From Caryophanales bacterium UBA6768 (GTDB taxonomy: Bacteria; Bacillota; Bacilli; Bacillales_D; Amphibacillaceae): DNA of 9,268 nucleotides. Of the stretch, positions 1 to 5,744 are shown piece by piece. Each line of letters opens with the position of its first letter. Position 1 is the stretch's first letter. The DNA lies in assembly GCA_002453315.1 (NCBI GenBank), contig DKGO01000024.1:1-9268 (forward strand), given 5' to 3'. The position numbers and the translations under genes are program-made. Below the pieces are notes generated by a model, which saw only the letters and a list, made by a program, of their open reading frames with translations, had not been told where the DNA came from and searched no databases.

Positions 1-105
1 TTAAATTGCTTTATATCAGATGATGACAACAAGTGATATTTTGTTAAATATTTACCTTTTTCAGAATAAATATTGTTGCTAAGAATACAAAAATGTGTTA
101 GTTTA

Positions 106-129
106 TAAATAAATTATTTCATTTATTTA
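106..129. repeat. 9-bp inverted repeat upstream of the RpiR-type gene
   Basis: TAAATAAAT (106-114) and its exact reverse complement ATTTATTTA (121-129) are separated by six bases, about 50 bases before the regulator start. The position would suit an operator for autoregulation, but the sequence is entirely A/T and such repeats arise easily by chance in this composition. I found no convincing -35/-10 pair in 1-165, so the promoter of the operon is not assigned. Confidence 0.3.
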
Positions 130-165
130 CGATTATTCATAAAGTATTTGCTTCATAATTTAATT

Positions 166-172
166 GGGAGGG
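166..172 (+). promoter_or_regulatory. Ribosome binding site that sets the regulator start
   Basis: GGGAGGG lies five bases before ATG 178. The longer reading from TTG 148 would place this motif inside the coding region and has no ribosome binding site of its own, so ATG 178 is preferred. Confidence 0.75.
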
Positions 173-177
173 ATAAA

Positions 178-1041
178 ATGGACCATATTTATGAGAAAAT
201 AAATTCACAAAAAAGGACCTTTTCCAAAGGTTTCAATAAAATTGCAAATTATTTCCTAAGAGACCCTCAGGTATTTGCAATGAATTCAGCGACACAGGCT
301 GGGGTTCTTATCGGTGTCAGTGAAACGACCATCATTCGTTTTGCGAATGGATTGGGCTACTCGGGTTATAGTGAATTACAACAGGATGTGCAACAAAGTT
401 TTTTTAATAAAAGTAATTTATCTGGCTTTCTCGATTCGAAATCATTAGATAGCGACAGTTCTAGTCCTATTAAAAATCTAATTTTCAATGATATTAATAA
501 TATCCAGCAATTTATTAGTCAAATTTCTGAAAAAGATTTAGAGAAAGTTGTTGAAAAGTTAACAGAGGCAAATCGTATTTTGACTTGCGGGGTTCGTTCA
601 TCGCATTCTTTTGCAAGTTGGTTTACTTTTGCGCTGGATTTAATAAGAGGTGATACTAGACTTTATCAACCAAATTTAGATGATGTACTACTAAGAATTA
701 GTGAATTAGATAAGTCAAGTGTGGTAGTGGCCTTTTCATTTCACCGATATGCTGTCGATACAATTCATTTAGCCAAGTTAGCCAAACGACAAGGGGCATA
801 CATCATTGCATTTACCGATTCTACATTTGCCCCAATTACAAAACATGCTGATACAGTTTTACCTATCCAACTACAAGTTAAATCAACTTTAGATGTTGCA
901 CCAATTGCTTTTACACTAATGAATAGCATTATTTCTTCTGTATCACTTAAAAGCCCTGTCCATTTCCAGGAACGAATTAATAGCTTTGATTCTATCAGGA
1001 CAGAGGATCTATTTGTACAAGACTATTTAGAGGGTGATTAA
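178..1041 (+). CDS. MurR/RpiR family transcriptional regulator (HTH + SIS domain)
   Basis: This 287-aa protein has the two-domain layout of RpiR-type regulators. The N-terminal helix-turn-helix domain covers about residues 1-75, with the recognition region near residues 36-62 (SATQAGVLIGVSETTIIRFA). A sugar-isomerase (SIS) fold covers about 118-250, with the strand-turn elements TCGVRSSHSF (136-145) and VVVAFSFHRYAVDTI (182-196). Length is normal for the family. SIS domains in this family usually bind phosphosugars, but members also control amino-sugar and amino-acid genes, so the ligand is unknown. It is the first gene of an operon; its TAA stop overlaps the ATG of the downstream amidohydrolase by one base (TAATG), implying translational coupling. 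It probably regulates the two genes that follow. I start it at ATG 178 rather than TTG 148 because of the GGGAGGG site five bases upstream. Confidence 0.88.
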   Translation: MDHIYEKINSQKRTFSKGFNKIANYFLRDPQVFAMNSATQAGVLIGVSETTIIRFANGLGYSGYSELQQDVQQSFFNKSNLSGFLDSKSLDSDSSSPIKNLIFNDINNIQQFISQISEKDLEKVVEKLTEANRILTCGVRSSHSFASWFTFALDLIRGDTRLYQPNLDDVLLRISELDKSSVVVAFSFHRYAVDTIHLAKLAKRQGAYIIAFTDSTFAPITKHADTVLPIQLQVKSTLDVAPIAFTLMNSIISSVSLKSPVHFQERINSFDSIRTEDLFVQDYLEGD

Positions 1042-2177
1042 TGGTGACACAAAATAATTTTGATTTACATAACAGGTTAAATGAAATTTTCACTCACTTA
1101 CATGCCAATCCCGAAATCAGTTGGGAAGAAGTAAATACTACTGCCTATATCAAAGATTTATTATCACCTTATCCATGTAAAATAACGACATTTGATGATA
1201 TTACGGGTCTTGTTGTTGAAATTGGCAATGGAAAACCTATAGTCGCTTTACGTGCGGATATTGATGCCCTTTGGCAAGAGGTGGATGGTGAATTTAAAGC
1301 AAATCACTCTTGTGGTCATGATGCACATATGACTATAACAATTGGAACTTTTTTATCGTTAATCAACAAAGAAGCCCTTCCCCGAGGAACTTTCCGTTTT
1401 ATCTTTCAACCCGCTGAGGAAAAAGGGACTGGGGCCCTCACCCTAGCCGAAAAGGGACTTGTTGATGATGTCGATTATTTATATGGCATGCACCTGCGCC
1501 CCATCGAAGAATTAAGAACGGGGCAATTTTCACCAGTCATTGTCCATGGGGCAGCAAAATTTATAAAAGGCACTATTAAAGGAGAAGATGCTCACGGTGC
1601 TAGGCCACACCTTAACACAAATGCGATTCAAGTTGGCACAGACTTTTTCCAACAATTAAATAACATTCATATGAATCCAATGATTCCATACTCTGTAAAG
1701 ATGACACAGTTCAGTGCAGGAGGAAAAAGCGACAATATTATTCCTGGAAATGCTGAATTTTCTATAGACCTACGCGCCCAAACAAACGAAGTGATGAACA
1801 AATTAACCAATCAAGTGCAACGAATTGCCACAATGTTAGGACAATATTACGATGTGGACATTCATCTTCGAGAAGGGGCAAATATAGCTGCGGCAGTTAC
1901 TAGTGAGGGGGCTATTACCTTAATGAAAGATGCAATAATCGAAACATTTGGGACTAATCAATTAGTCAATAAAATTAATACTACTGGTGGCGATGACTTT
2001 CATTTTTATACGTTAAAAAAACCACACATTAAGGCAACTATGTTAGGAATAGGTTGTGATTTATCACCAGGATTACACCATCCTAAAATGACATTTGAAT
2101 TTGGTGCTATTCCGAAGGCAGTTGATATTTTATCAAATGCTTTGTTAAAAACGGCTCAAAAACATAATCACAATTAA
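1041..2177 (+). CDS. amhX: M20D family amidohydrolase / aminoacylase, AmhX-like
   Basis: This 378-aa zinc-dependent amidohydrolase would remove an N-acyl group from an amino acid or similar amide in the cytoplasm; no signal peptide is present. It carries the M20D pattern: HANPEISWEE (21-30), ALRADIDALWQEVDG (69-83), CGHDAH (91-96, metal ligands C91 and H93), FQPAEEKG (122-129, general base and metal ligand E126/E127), H151 in GMHLRP, the dimerisation-domain region around AHGARPH (184-190), and the last metal ligand in LHHPKM (345-350). All expected metal ligands are visible. DALWQEV and NHSCGHD resemble my memory of Bacillus subtilis AmhX more than hippurate hydrolases or N-acetyldiaminopimelate deacetylase, hence the symbol. 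The start overlaps the regulator stop by one base and GAGGGTG precedes it. The next gene is a GNAT acyltransferase, suggesting linked acylation and deacylation. The substrate is not established. Confidence 0.85.
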   Translation: MVTQNNFDLHNRLNEIFTHLHANPEISWEEVNTTAYIKDLLSPYPCKITTFDDITGLVVEIGNGKPIVALRADIDALWQEVDGEFKANHSCGHDAHMTITIGTFLSLINKEALPRGTFRFIFQPAEEKGTGALTLAEKGLVDDVDYLYGMHLRPIEELRTGQFSPVIVHGAAKFIKGTIKGEDAHGARPHLNTNAIQVGTDFFQQLNNIHMNPMIPYSVKMTQFSAGGKSDNIIPGNAEFSIDLRAQTNEVMNKLTNQVQRIATMLGQYYDVDIHLREGANIAAAVTSEGAITLMKDAIIETFGTNQLVNKINTTGGDDFHFYTLKKPHIKATMLGIGCDLSPGLHHPKMTFEFGAIPKAVDILSNALLKTAQKHNHN

Positions 2178-2185
2178 CCTCAGGT

Positions 2186-2192
2186 AAGGAGG
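2186..2192 (+). promoter_or_regulatory. Ribosome binding site supporting a TTG start
   Basis: AAGGAGG is a full consensus site eight bases before TTG 2201, and it justifies the non-ATG start of the GNAT gene. It lies in the 23-base gap after the amidohydrolase stop. Confidence 0.8.
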
Positions 2193-2200
2193 CAACACTT

Positions 2201-2998
2201 TTGTTAGATAACATTTCAATTCGCCAGTTAACGACGATGGATCATATGAAGTTGGTAGAACAAACGGAAAAAGTCGTCTGGAATATGTCCCCATTACCAC
2301 TCCATCAAACCTTTACGGCAATAAATAATGGCGGCATTATTTTAGGGGCATTTTCTGATGATAAAATAGTGGGATTCCTTTATGGATTTCCTGGTTTTGA
2401 TGGAAAAGAGCCCTATCTCTGCTCACATATGCTTGGGATTTTACCAGAATATCGTAAAGGTGGCCTCGGCATGAGAATGAAATTTGAACAGGCAAAAGTT
2501 GCAAGGGAAAAAGGCTATTCCAAAATCACCTGGACATATGATCCCTTGGAGAGTTTAAATGCTTATTTAAATTTACATAAATTAGGAGCAGTTGGGGCTT
2601 ATTATAAGGTTAATCACTATGGGGACATGAATGATAAGCTAAATAAAGGTTTACCGACAGACAGAATTCAAATTAAATGGGATATTTGCAATAATAGAAG
2701 GAATTCACAACAAAGTACAACAATTATTGAAAATAAAATACTTCTTAAAATGAATCACTTTATGAAACCTGTTATGACTAGAAATTATAAAAATAACTTT
2801 CCCTTAACAAATGGGCCATGGTTTGTTGCCATTCCGGACAATTTTCAAGATATTAAGGTGGAAAATGATGATTTGGCAAAAGAATGGCGCTTTAAATCAA
2901 GCACTATTTTTCAAGAATTATTTTCAGCCGGATATAAGGCAACGGATTTAATCCGTGATCCATCTAACCATGTTTGTTATTATTGTTTCACAAAATAA
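2201..2998 (+). CDS. GNAT family N-acyltransferase, COG3375-like
   Basis: This 265-aa protein has an N-terminal GNAT fold (about residues 4-160). Its acyl-CoA pyrophosphate loop is Y84-RKGGLGMRMK, fitting the family R/Q-x-x-G-x-G/A motif, and is preceded by the strand YLCSHMLGILPE (72-83). ITWTYDPLESLNAYLNLHKL (109-128) and the GA...YYKVNHYG stretch recall the COG3375 group of large GNAT proteins. The C-terminal 100 residues form an extra region seen in that group. It would move an acyl group from a CoA donor to an amine. COG3375-type proteins are, to my knowledge, the succinyltransferases found beside N-succinylamino acid racemase in Geobacillus; that link is established knowledge, while its use here is inference. 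It starts at TTG with a consensus AAGGAGG eight bases upstream and is the last gene of the + strand operon. Confidence 0.82.
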   Translation: MLDNISIRQLTTMDHMKLVEQTEKVVWNMSPLPLHQTFTAINNGGIILGAFSDDKIVGFLYGFPGFDGKEPYLCSHMLGILPEYRKGGLGMRMKFEQAKVAREKGYSKITWTYDPLESLNAYLNLHKLGAVGAYYKVNHYGDMNDKLNKGLPTDRIQIKWDICNNRRNSQQSTTIIENKILLKMNHFMKPVMTRNYKNNFPLTNGPWFVAIPDNFQDIKVENDDLAKEWRFKSSTIFQELFSAGYKATDLIRDPSNHVCYYCFTK

Positions 2999-3014
2999 CT
3001 TTCATTGCATAATA

Positions 3015-3064
3015 ACAGCATCATTACTTTAATGACGATGTCCATTGAATGGTGTCCTCTTTTT
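3015..3064 (+). terminator. Possible weak terminator of the + strand operon
   Basis: After the GNAT stop there is an inverted repeat TCATTA-CTT-TAATGA (3021-3035) with ACA/TGT able to pair further out. A short CCATT-G-AATGG element (3042-3052) and a run of five T (3060-3064) follow. The stems are short and the T run is not directly at the main stem, so termination here is only a suggestion. The 95-base gap lies between convergent transcription units, where a terminator is expected. Confidence 0.25.
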
Positions 3065-3093
3065 ATTGACCTTTTGAAAAAAGCCTGATTTTT

Positions 3094-3462
3094 TTAATGA
3101 ATCGCTGATTTAAATTTGCCACCCCTTGCCTCTTGGGCATCTATAATGGTGGTAAAAGCGTTGGGATCTATTTCATAAACAATATCTTTTAATTTAGAAA
3201 TTTCCAAACGAATAATGACAACGTAAATGATATCCTTTTCTAATTGATGATATCCACCTTTTCCGTGAAGTAAAGTCACCTTACGTCCAAGTCGTTTATT
3301 AATCGTTTCGGCTAGTTCCTCATACTTATCGGATACGATGATAGTTGCCTTCGTATCATTTAAACCTTGAGTCACTGCATCGATTGTCTTTGAGGCGATA
3401 TAATAAGTTAATTTTGATAAACTAGTTAAACCCAACAACCAATTGAAAACTCCGTATTTATT
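3094..3462 (-). pseudogene. Truncated YitT-family protein: C-terminal DUF2179 tail only
   Basis: The last ~115 codons match the C-terminal part of YitT-type membrane proteins. The end of the last transmembrane helix ([17 protein letters not shown]) is followed by the cytosolic DUF2179 domain with [26 protein letters not shown] and [15 protein letters not shown]. Intact members have about 280 residues with five or six membrane helices before this domain; here they are absent. The frame can be followed upstream to 3462 (NKYGVFNW), where an in-frame TGA closes it. No ATG opens the frame; only a TTG at 3438 is available, and it lacks a ribosome binding site. I therefore call it a remnant produced by deletion rather than a gene, although a short soluble product from TTG 3438 cannot be excluded. 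Confidence 0.75.
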
Positions 3463-3547
3463 TCAGTCATTTCTTCATACATTCCTTGTTTTGATTTCGT
3501 TAGGTTCAACAACTCCAATTTCAGCGAAATAATTGACATATTTTCAC
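3426..3547 (-). pseudogene. Broken 5' end of an unrecognised gene
   Basis: A GTG (3545-3547) sits six bases after a consensus AAGGAGG (3554-3560) but meets TGA after eight codons (3521-3523). Another frame, opening at ATG 3539, runs 37 codons to TAA at 3426 and overlaps the YitT tail; it contains [12 protein letters not shown]. Its ATG is 14 bases from the ribosome binding site, too far for good initiation. The pattern of a good promoter and ribosome binding site, but no sustained frame, suggests the start of a gene lost by frameshift or deletion and joined to the YitT tail. I do not recognise either peptide. A short leader peptide is a less likely alternative. Confidence 0.4.
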
Positions 3548-3583
3548 AGAACGCCTCCTTAGGGAACATTTGTTTGTATGTTA

Positions 3584-3612
3584 ATTATATCAAACGTTTG
3601 TTCGTTTGGGGA
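3584..3612 (-). promoter_or_regulatory. Promoter -10 with overlapping palindromic operator candidate
   Basis: On the minus strand a perfect TATAAT (3584-3589) lies 24 bases before the AAGGAGG site. The 10-bp palindrome CAAACGTTTG (3591-3600) abuts it on the -35 side, and a further CGTTTG (3603-3608) makes a second, wider inverted repeat with CAAACG. At a 17-base spacing the -35 is poor (TCCCCA, 3607-3612). A strong -10, weak -35 and a palindrome in the spacer fit a repressed promoter, for example under a TetR- or LacI-type protein; which one is not determined. Confidence 0.45.
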
Positions 3613-3650
3613 GCTTTTCTAGCAAAAGGAATTTAAATATATATACGCTT

Positions 3651-3692
3651 CCATCCCACACCTAAAGACCTAAAGGAATGGGCTTTCTCGCT
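3651..3692 (-). mobile_element. Possible IS200/IS605 (TnpB-type) right-end remnant
   Basis: Read on the minus strand this is GCGAGAAAGCCCATTCC followed by TTTAGG, a second TTTAGG, then TGTGGGATGG. CCCA (minus strand) and TGGG frame a small hairpin, and CCTAAAGA/CCTAAAGG (3661-3676) is a tandem repeat on the plus strand. The general form, GAAGCCCA...CCTTTAGG...TGGG, is one I associate with the 3' end of TnpB genes and their overlapping guide RNA in Bacilli. No TnpB reading frame remains upstream, so at most this is a scar. The assignment rests on remembered pattern only. Confidence 0.35.
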
Positions 3693-3776
3693 TATAAATC
3701 TGTAATTGCTTCAAACCTTTGCAAATTGGGTTCAATTATTGCCAAAAGGAAGATACTATAGATAATATGTAACATT

Positions 3777-4166
3777 CTACTTAACAATATTTAATTTTTT
3801 AGCTTGAATGGAAAAACCAATAACCCAAATAAAGATGACAATCATTAAACTAACCATAATGAGCATTAAATTTTGTAACCATGCACCAGCAACGGCAACG
3901 ATAAAAATGACAGAACGTAGGATTTCTAATTTCGTTGTCATTAATGTTGGCACAATTTTTCCATAGGCAGTATCTTTTAATGCTGAAATATCTATGTATT
4001 TTAAAATGAAATATGATGCCAAAATCGACGGTCCAAGCATAATGAGAAGGGTGAGGCCAATTTTGTGGTCCCACAAAAAATAAAGTGAGGCATAACGGGT
4101 TGTCCAATCAACAAAAATTTTAAGTGGATGTGTTTGTAATAATAATTTTCGTTCTTTTAAGTCCAT
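3777..4166 (-). CDS. Small membrane protein of unknown function, three predicted helices
   Basis: This 129-aa protein has a charged N-terminus (MDLKERK), an amphipathic stretch with several aromatics (about 18-33), and hydrophobic segments near residues 36-57, 82-98 and 99-119. It ends in a basic tail (QAKKLNIVK). It should lie in the cytoplasmic membrane. No catalytic or transport motif is visible and I do not recognise the family. ATG 4166 is preceded by AAAGGGAG (4178-4185, 11 bases away), and a promoter lies just upstream, so it appears to be a single-gene unit separated from the catabolic genes by the terminator at 4279-4323. It is probably a real gene: the hydrophobic periodicity is consistent and the other frames here are only shadows. 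Confidence 0.7.
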   Translation of the reverse strand: MDLKERKLLLQTHPLKIFVDWTTRYASLYFLWDHKIGLTLLIMLGPSILASYFILKYIDISALKDTAYGKIVPTLMTTKLEILRSVIFIVAVAGAWLQNLMLIMVSLMIVIFIWVIGFSIQAKKLNIVK

Positions 4167-4179
4167 ATTATCTTTCTCT

Positions 4180-4204
4180 CCCTTTACAAATGGCCCTTAC
4201 AAAT
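4180..4204 (-). repeat. Tandem repeat in the leader of the small membrane protein
   Basis: On the plus strand CCCTTTACAAAT (4180-4191) and CCCTTACAAAT (4194-4204) are near-identical direct repeats two bases apart. On the coding strand they give two purine-rich TAAGGG/TAAAGGG blocks, the proximal one serving as the ribosome binding site. It looks like a small local duplication. Confidence 0.5.
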
Positions 4205-4216
4205 AACGTTGCCATC

Positions 4217-4244
4217 ATTATAGCATATTAAGACTTCATGTCTT
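4217..4244 (-). promoter_or_regulatory. SigA-type promoter with extended -10 for the small membrane protein
   Basis: On the minus strand TGCTATAAT (4217-4225) is an extended -10 with a perfect hexamer. AAGACA (4239-4244) lies 16 bases upstream as a partial -35. Transcription would begin near 4210, giving a leader of about 44 bases before ATG 4166. The position directly after the upstream terminator supports an independent transcription unit. Confidence 0.6.
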
Positions 4245-4273
4245 TAAAATTTTACCACAGTATTCTTTTTCTA

Positions 4274-4323
4274 AATTAAAAAACTGATAACGATGGGTTA
4301 TTATCTTATCGTTATCAGTTTTT
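4274..4323 (-). terminator. Strong intrinsic terminator of the catabolic operon
   Basis: AAAAACTGATAACGAT (4279-4294) and ATCGTTATCAGTTTTT (4308-4323) form a perfect 16-bp stem with a 13-base loop. Read on the minus strand, the right-hand arm comes first and the stem ends in a run of six T. It lies 40 bases after the permease stop and before the promoter of the small membrane protein. The A/T symmetry would also let it stop transcription from the other side. Confidence 0.9.
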
Positions 4324-4362
4324 CATTTATATTTCTCTTTAAGCTGTTCCTTACGAATTAAT

Positions 4363-5652
4363 TCACGACGTTCGTTTAGGTATTTTTTTACGATGCATGA
4401 TATATCCTACGATAATCCAAATGATGTAGATAGGAATTATGATTAAAAAGTCTAAAACGGCTAATAAAATAAACGCTGCATTTAATAGAACACCAAGAAT
4501 AATTGATATTTTTAATAAACCTGGTTTTAGCTTAAATGAAGCTCGCTCATAAGCTTTTTTTTCCCTTTTCGGTAATCCCCATAAAGCAATCCCTAAAATA
4601 ACTGCATTGAACAACAACCCGACAATCGTTATGGTTGCAAAAAAGTCTGCACTGAAACCTGAAAATATACCGATTGCCCCCAAGATAACTAAAAAAGTAA
4701 TCGGAAACAAAGGGGTATTGTTCACTTTCTTATTCATTAACTTTTCATTAAATATTCCCTCTTTCGCTAACGCTGTAAAGTCCCCTGGAATAGTCATTAA
4801 CACTGCATTAATTGTCGTAACCGTTGCAAATAAGGCACCAATACTAATAAAAAACACTACCGGCGGACTTAAAAATACCTGAGCCGCTTCTGCCACAGAG
4901 GCACCTGAGGCACTTAATTGCTCCCACGGAATAACACCGACTGCAACAAGACTGACGAGCATATAAATTAGGACGATTAAACCCATACTAATAAATATTG
5001 CTCTCGGAATATTTTTCTTTGGATTTTCAATCGTACCACCAATTTCAGAAATAATTCCGAGACCGACGTAAGAATAAACGGCTAAAGCACTCCCCATTAA
5101 GAAACTTCCCATTCCGTTAGGTATCAAAGGGGTTAAATTTTGTGCTTCAATATGAAATAAACCAGGTACTGCAAATATTAATAGTGCCAAAACAATCCAC
5201 AGTGTCATTAATATTTGCACCATTTCAGCCATTTTTATTCCTAACAAGTTAATCCCATATAGTAATAGAATAATCAATAAAGCTGTTAATTGCACCGGTA
5301 GTTGCGGGAAGAAAAACTGCAAATATTCCGCAAACCCGATGGCAAGCATGATTGTTGCCCCTATTCCCCCTAAAATTAACGAGATAGTTGCTAAATAACC
5401 AAGTGTTGGATTTAATAATCGTTTATTGTAATGATACGTTCCCCCAGTTGCTGGCATAGCAGCCCCAAGTTGTGCATAAAATATGGAACCAAAAAATGCA
5501 GGAATAAAAGCAATAAAATAAGCTATAAATAAAGACGGACCTGTTTGTCCTGCAATCGGAGCTAATAAAATAAAAATCGAGGCTCCTATCACTGTACCAA
5601 CGATAATCGCAATCGCACCAATAAGACCAATTTTTTTAGGTGAATCACCCAT
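4363..5652 (-). CDS. APC family amino acid / organic cation permease
   Basis: This 429-aa integral membrane protein of the amino acid-polyamine-organocation superfamily has about 12 hydrophobic segments. TM1 carries the broken-helix substrate motif G19-TVIGASIF. The cytoplasmic loop ENPKKNIPRAI and the TYHYN segment before TM3 are also typical. Length is normal for a 12-helix APC transporter. It probably imports an amino acid, amine or related acid by proton or substrate exchange; specificity is not readable. I start at ATG 5652, ten bases after AAAGGAGG (5663-5670); the longer reading from TTG 5679 would translate through that site. It lies 92 bases after the acyl-CoA ligase on the same strand, with no terminator seen between. 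It is followed by the strong terminator at 4279-4323, so it is likely the last gene of the catabolic operon and supplies its substrate. Confidence 0.87.
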   Translation of the reverse strand: MGDSPKKIGLIGAIAIIVGTVIGASIFILLAPIAGQTGPSLFIAYFIAFIPAFFGSIFYAQLGAAMPATGGTYHYNKRLLNPTLGYLATISLILGGIGATIMLAIGFAEYLQFFFPQLPVQLTALLIILLLYGINLLGIKMAEMVQILMTLWIVLALLIFAVPGLFHIEAQNLTPLIPNGMGSFLMGSALAVYSYVGLGIISEIGGTIENPKKNIPRAIFISMGLIVLIYMLVSLVAVGVIPWEQLSASGASVAEAAQVFLSPPVVFFISIGALFATVTTINAVLMTIPGDFTALAKEGIFNEKLMNKKVNNTPLFPITFLVILGAIGIFSGFSADFFATITIVGLLFNAVILGIALWGLPKREKKAYERASFKLKPGLLKISIILGVLLNAAFILLAVLDFLIIIPIYIIWIIVGYIMHRKKIPKRTS

Positions 5653-5662
5653 CTTGCAAACT

Positions 5663-5670
5663 CCTCCTTT
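5663..5670 (-). promoter_or_regulatory. Ribosome binding site fixing the permease start
   Basis: AAAGGAGG on the minus strand, ten bases before ATG 5652. It lies inside the longer TTG-initiated reading, which argues against that start. Confidence 0.75.
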
Positions 5671-5744
5671 TTTAATCAATTTATTTTTTCATACAAAATC
5701 TCTACTTTTTCTCATCACCCCCATCCCAAACTTCAATAACAATT

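Larger units (their letters stand above)
3439..3776. other. Intergenic decay zone, about 340 bases without an intact gene
   Basis: Between the YitT tail and the small membrane protein there is no intact coding region. It contains the broken reading frame and promoter described separately (3426-3612) and an IS-end-like hairpin (3651-3692). The rest (3693-3776) shows no frame longer than about 30 codons and no motif I recognise. Confidence 0.6.

Noticed and set aside
1..36. Possible tail of an upstream gene (open frame ending in TGA at 34-36)
   Set aside because: Only 11 codons are visible, with no recognisable protein; an open stretch of this length occurs by chance.
148..177. Upstream TTG start for the RpiR-type regulator
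   Set aside because: The ribosome binding site for ATG 178 would be inside it, and the added residues are not part of the HTH domain.
3077..3095. A-run/T-run hairpin after the YitT remnant (AAAAAA-GCCTGA-TTTTTT)
   Set aside because: The stem is entirely A-U with six pairs, too weak to call an intrinsic terminator.
3850..4107. 85-codon minus-strand open frame
   Set aside because: It lies wholly inside the small membrane protein gene in another frame and has an unlikely composition (many Cys, His and Trp).
4607..4882. 91-codon plus-strand open frame
   Set aside because: It is antisense to the permease gene, has no ribosome binding site and its translation mirrors the permease codons.
5653..5744. 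Separate promoter or terminator between ligase and permease
   Set aside because: I saw no stable hairpin with a T run and no convincing -35/-10 pair, so co-transcription is the simpler reading.
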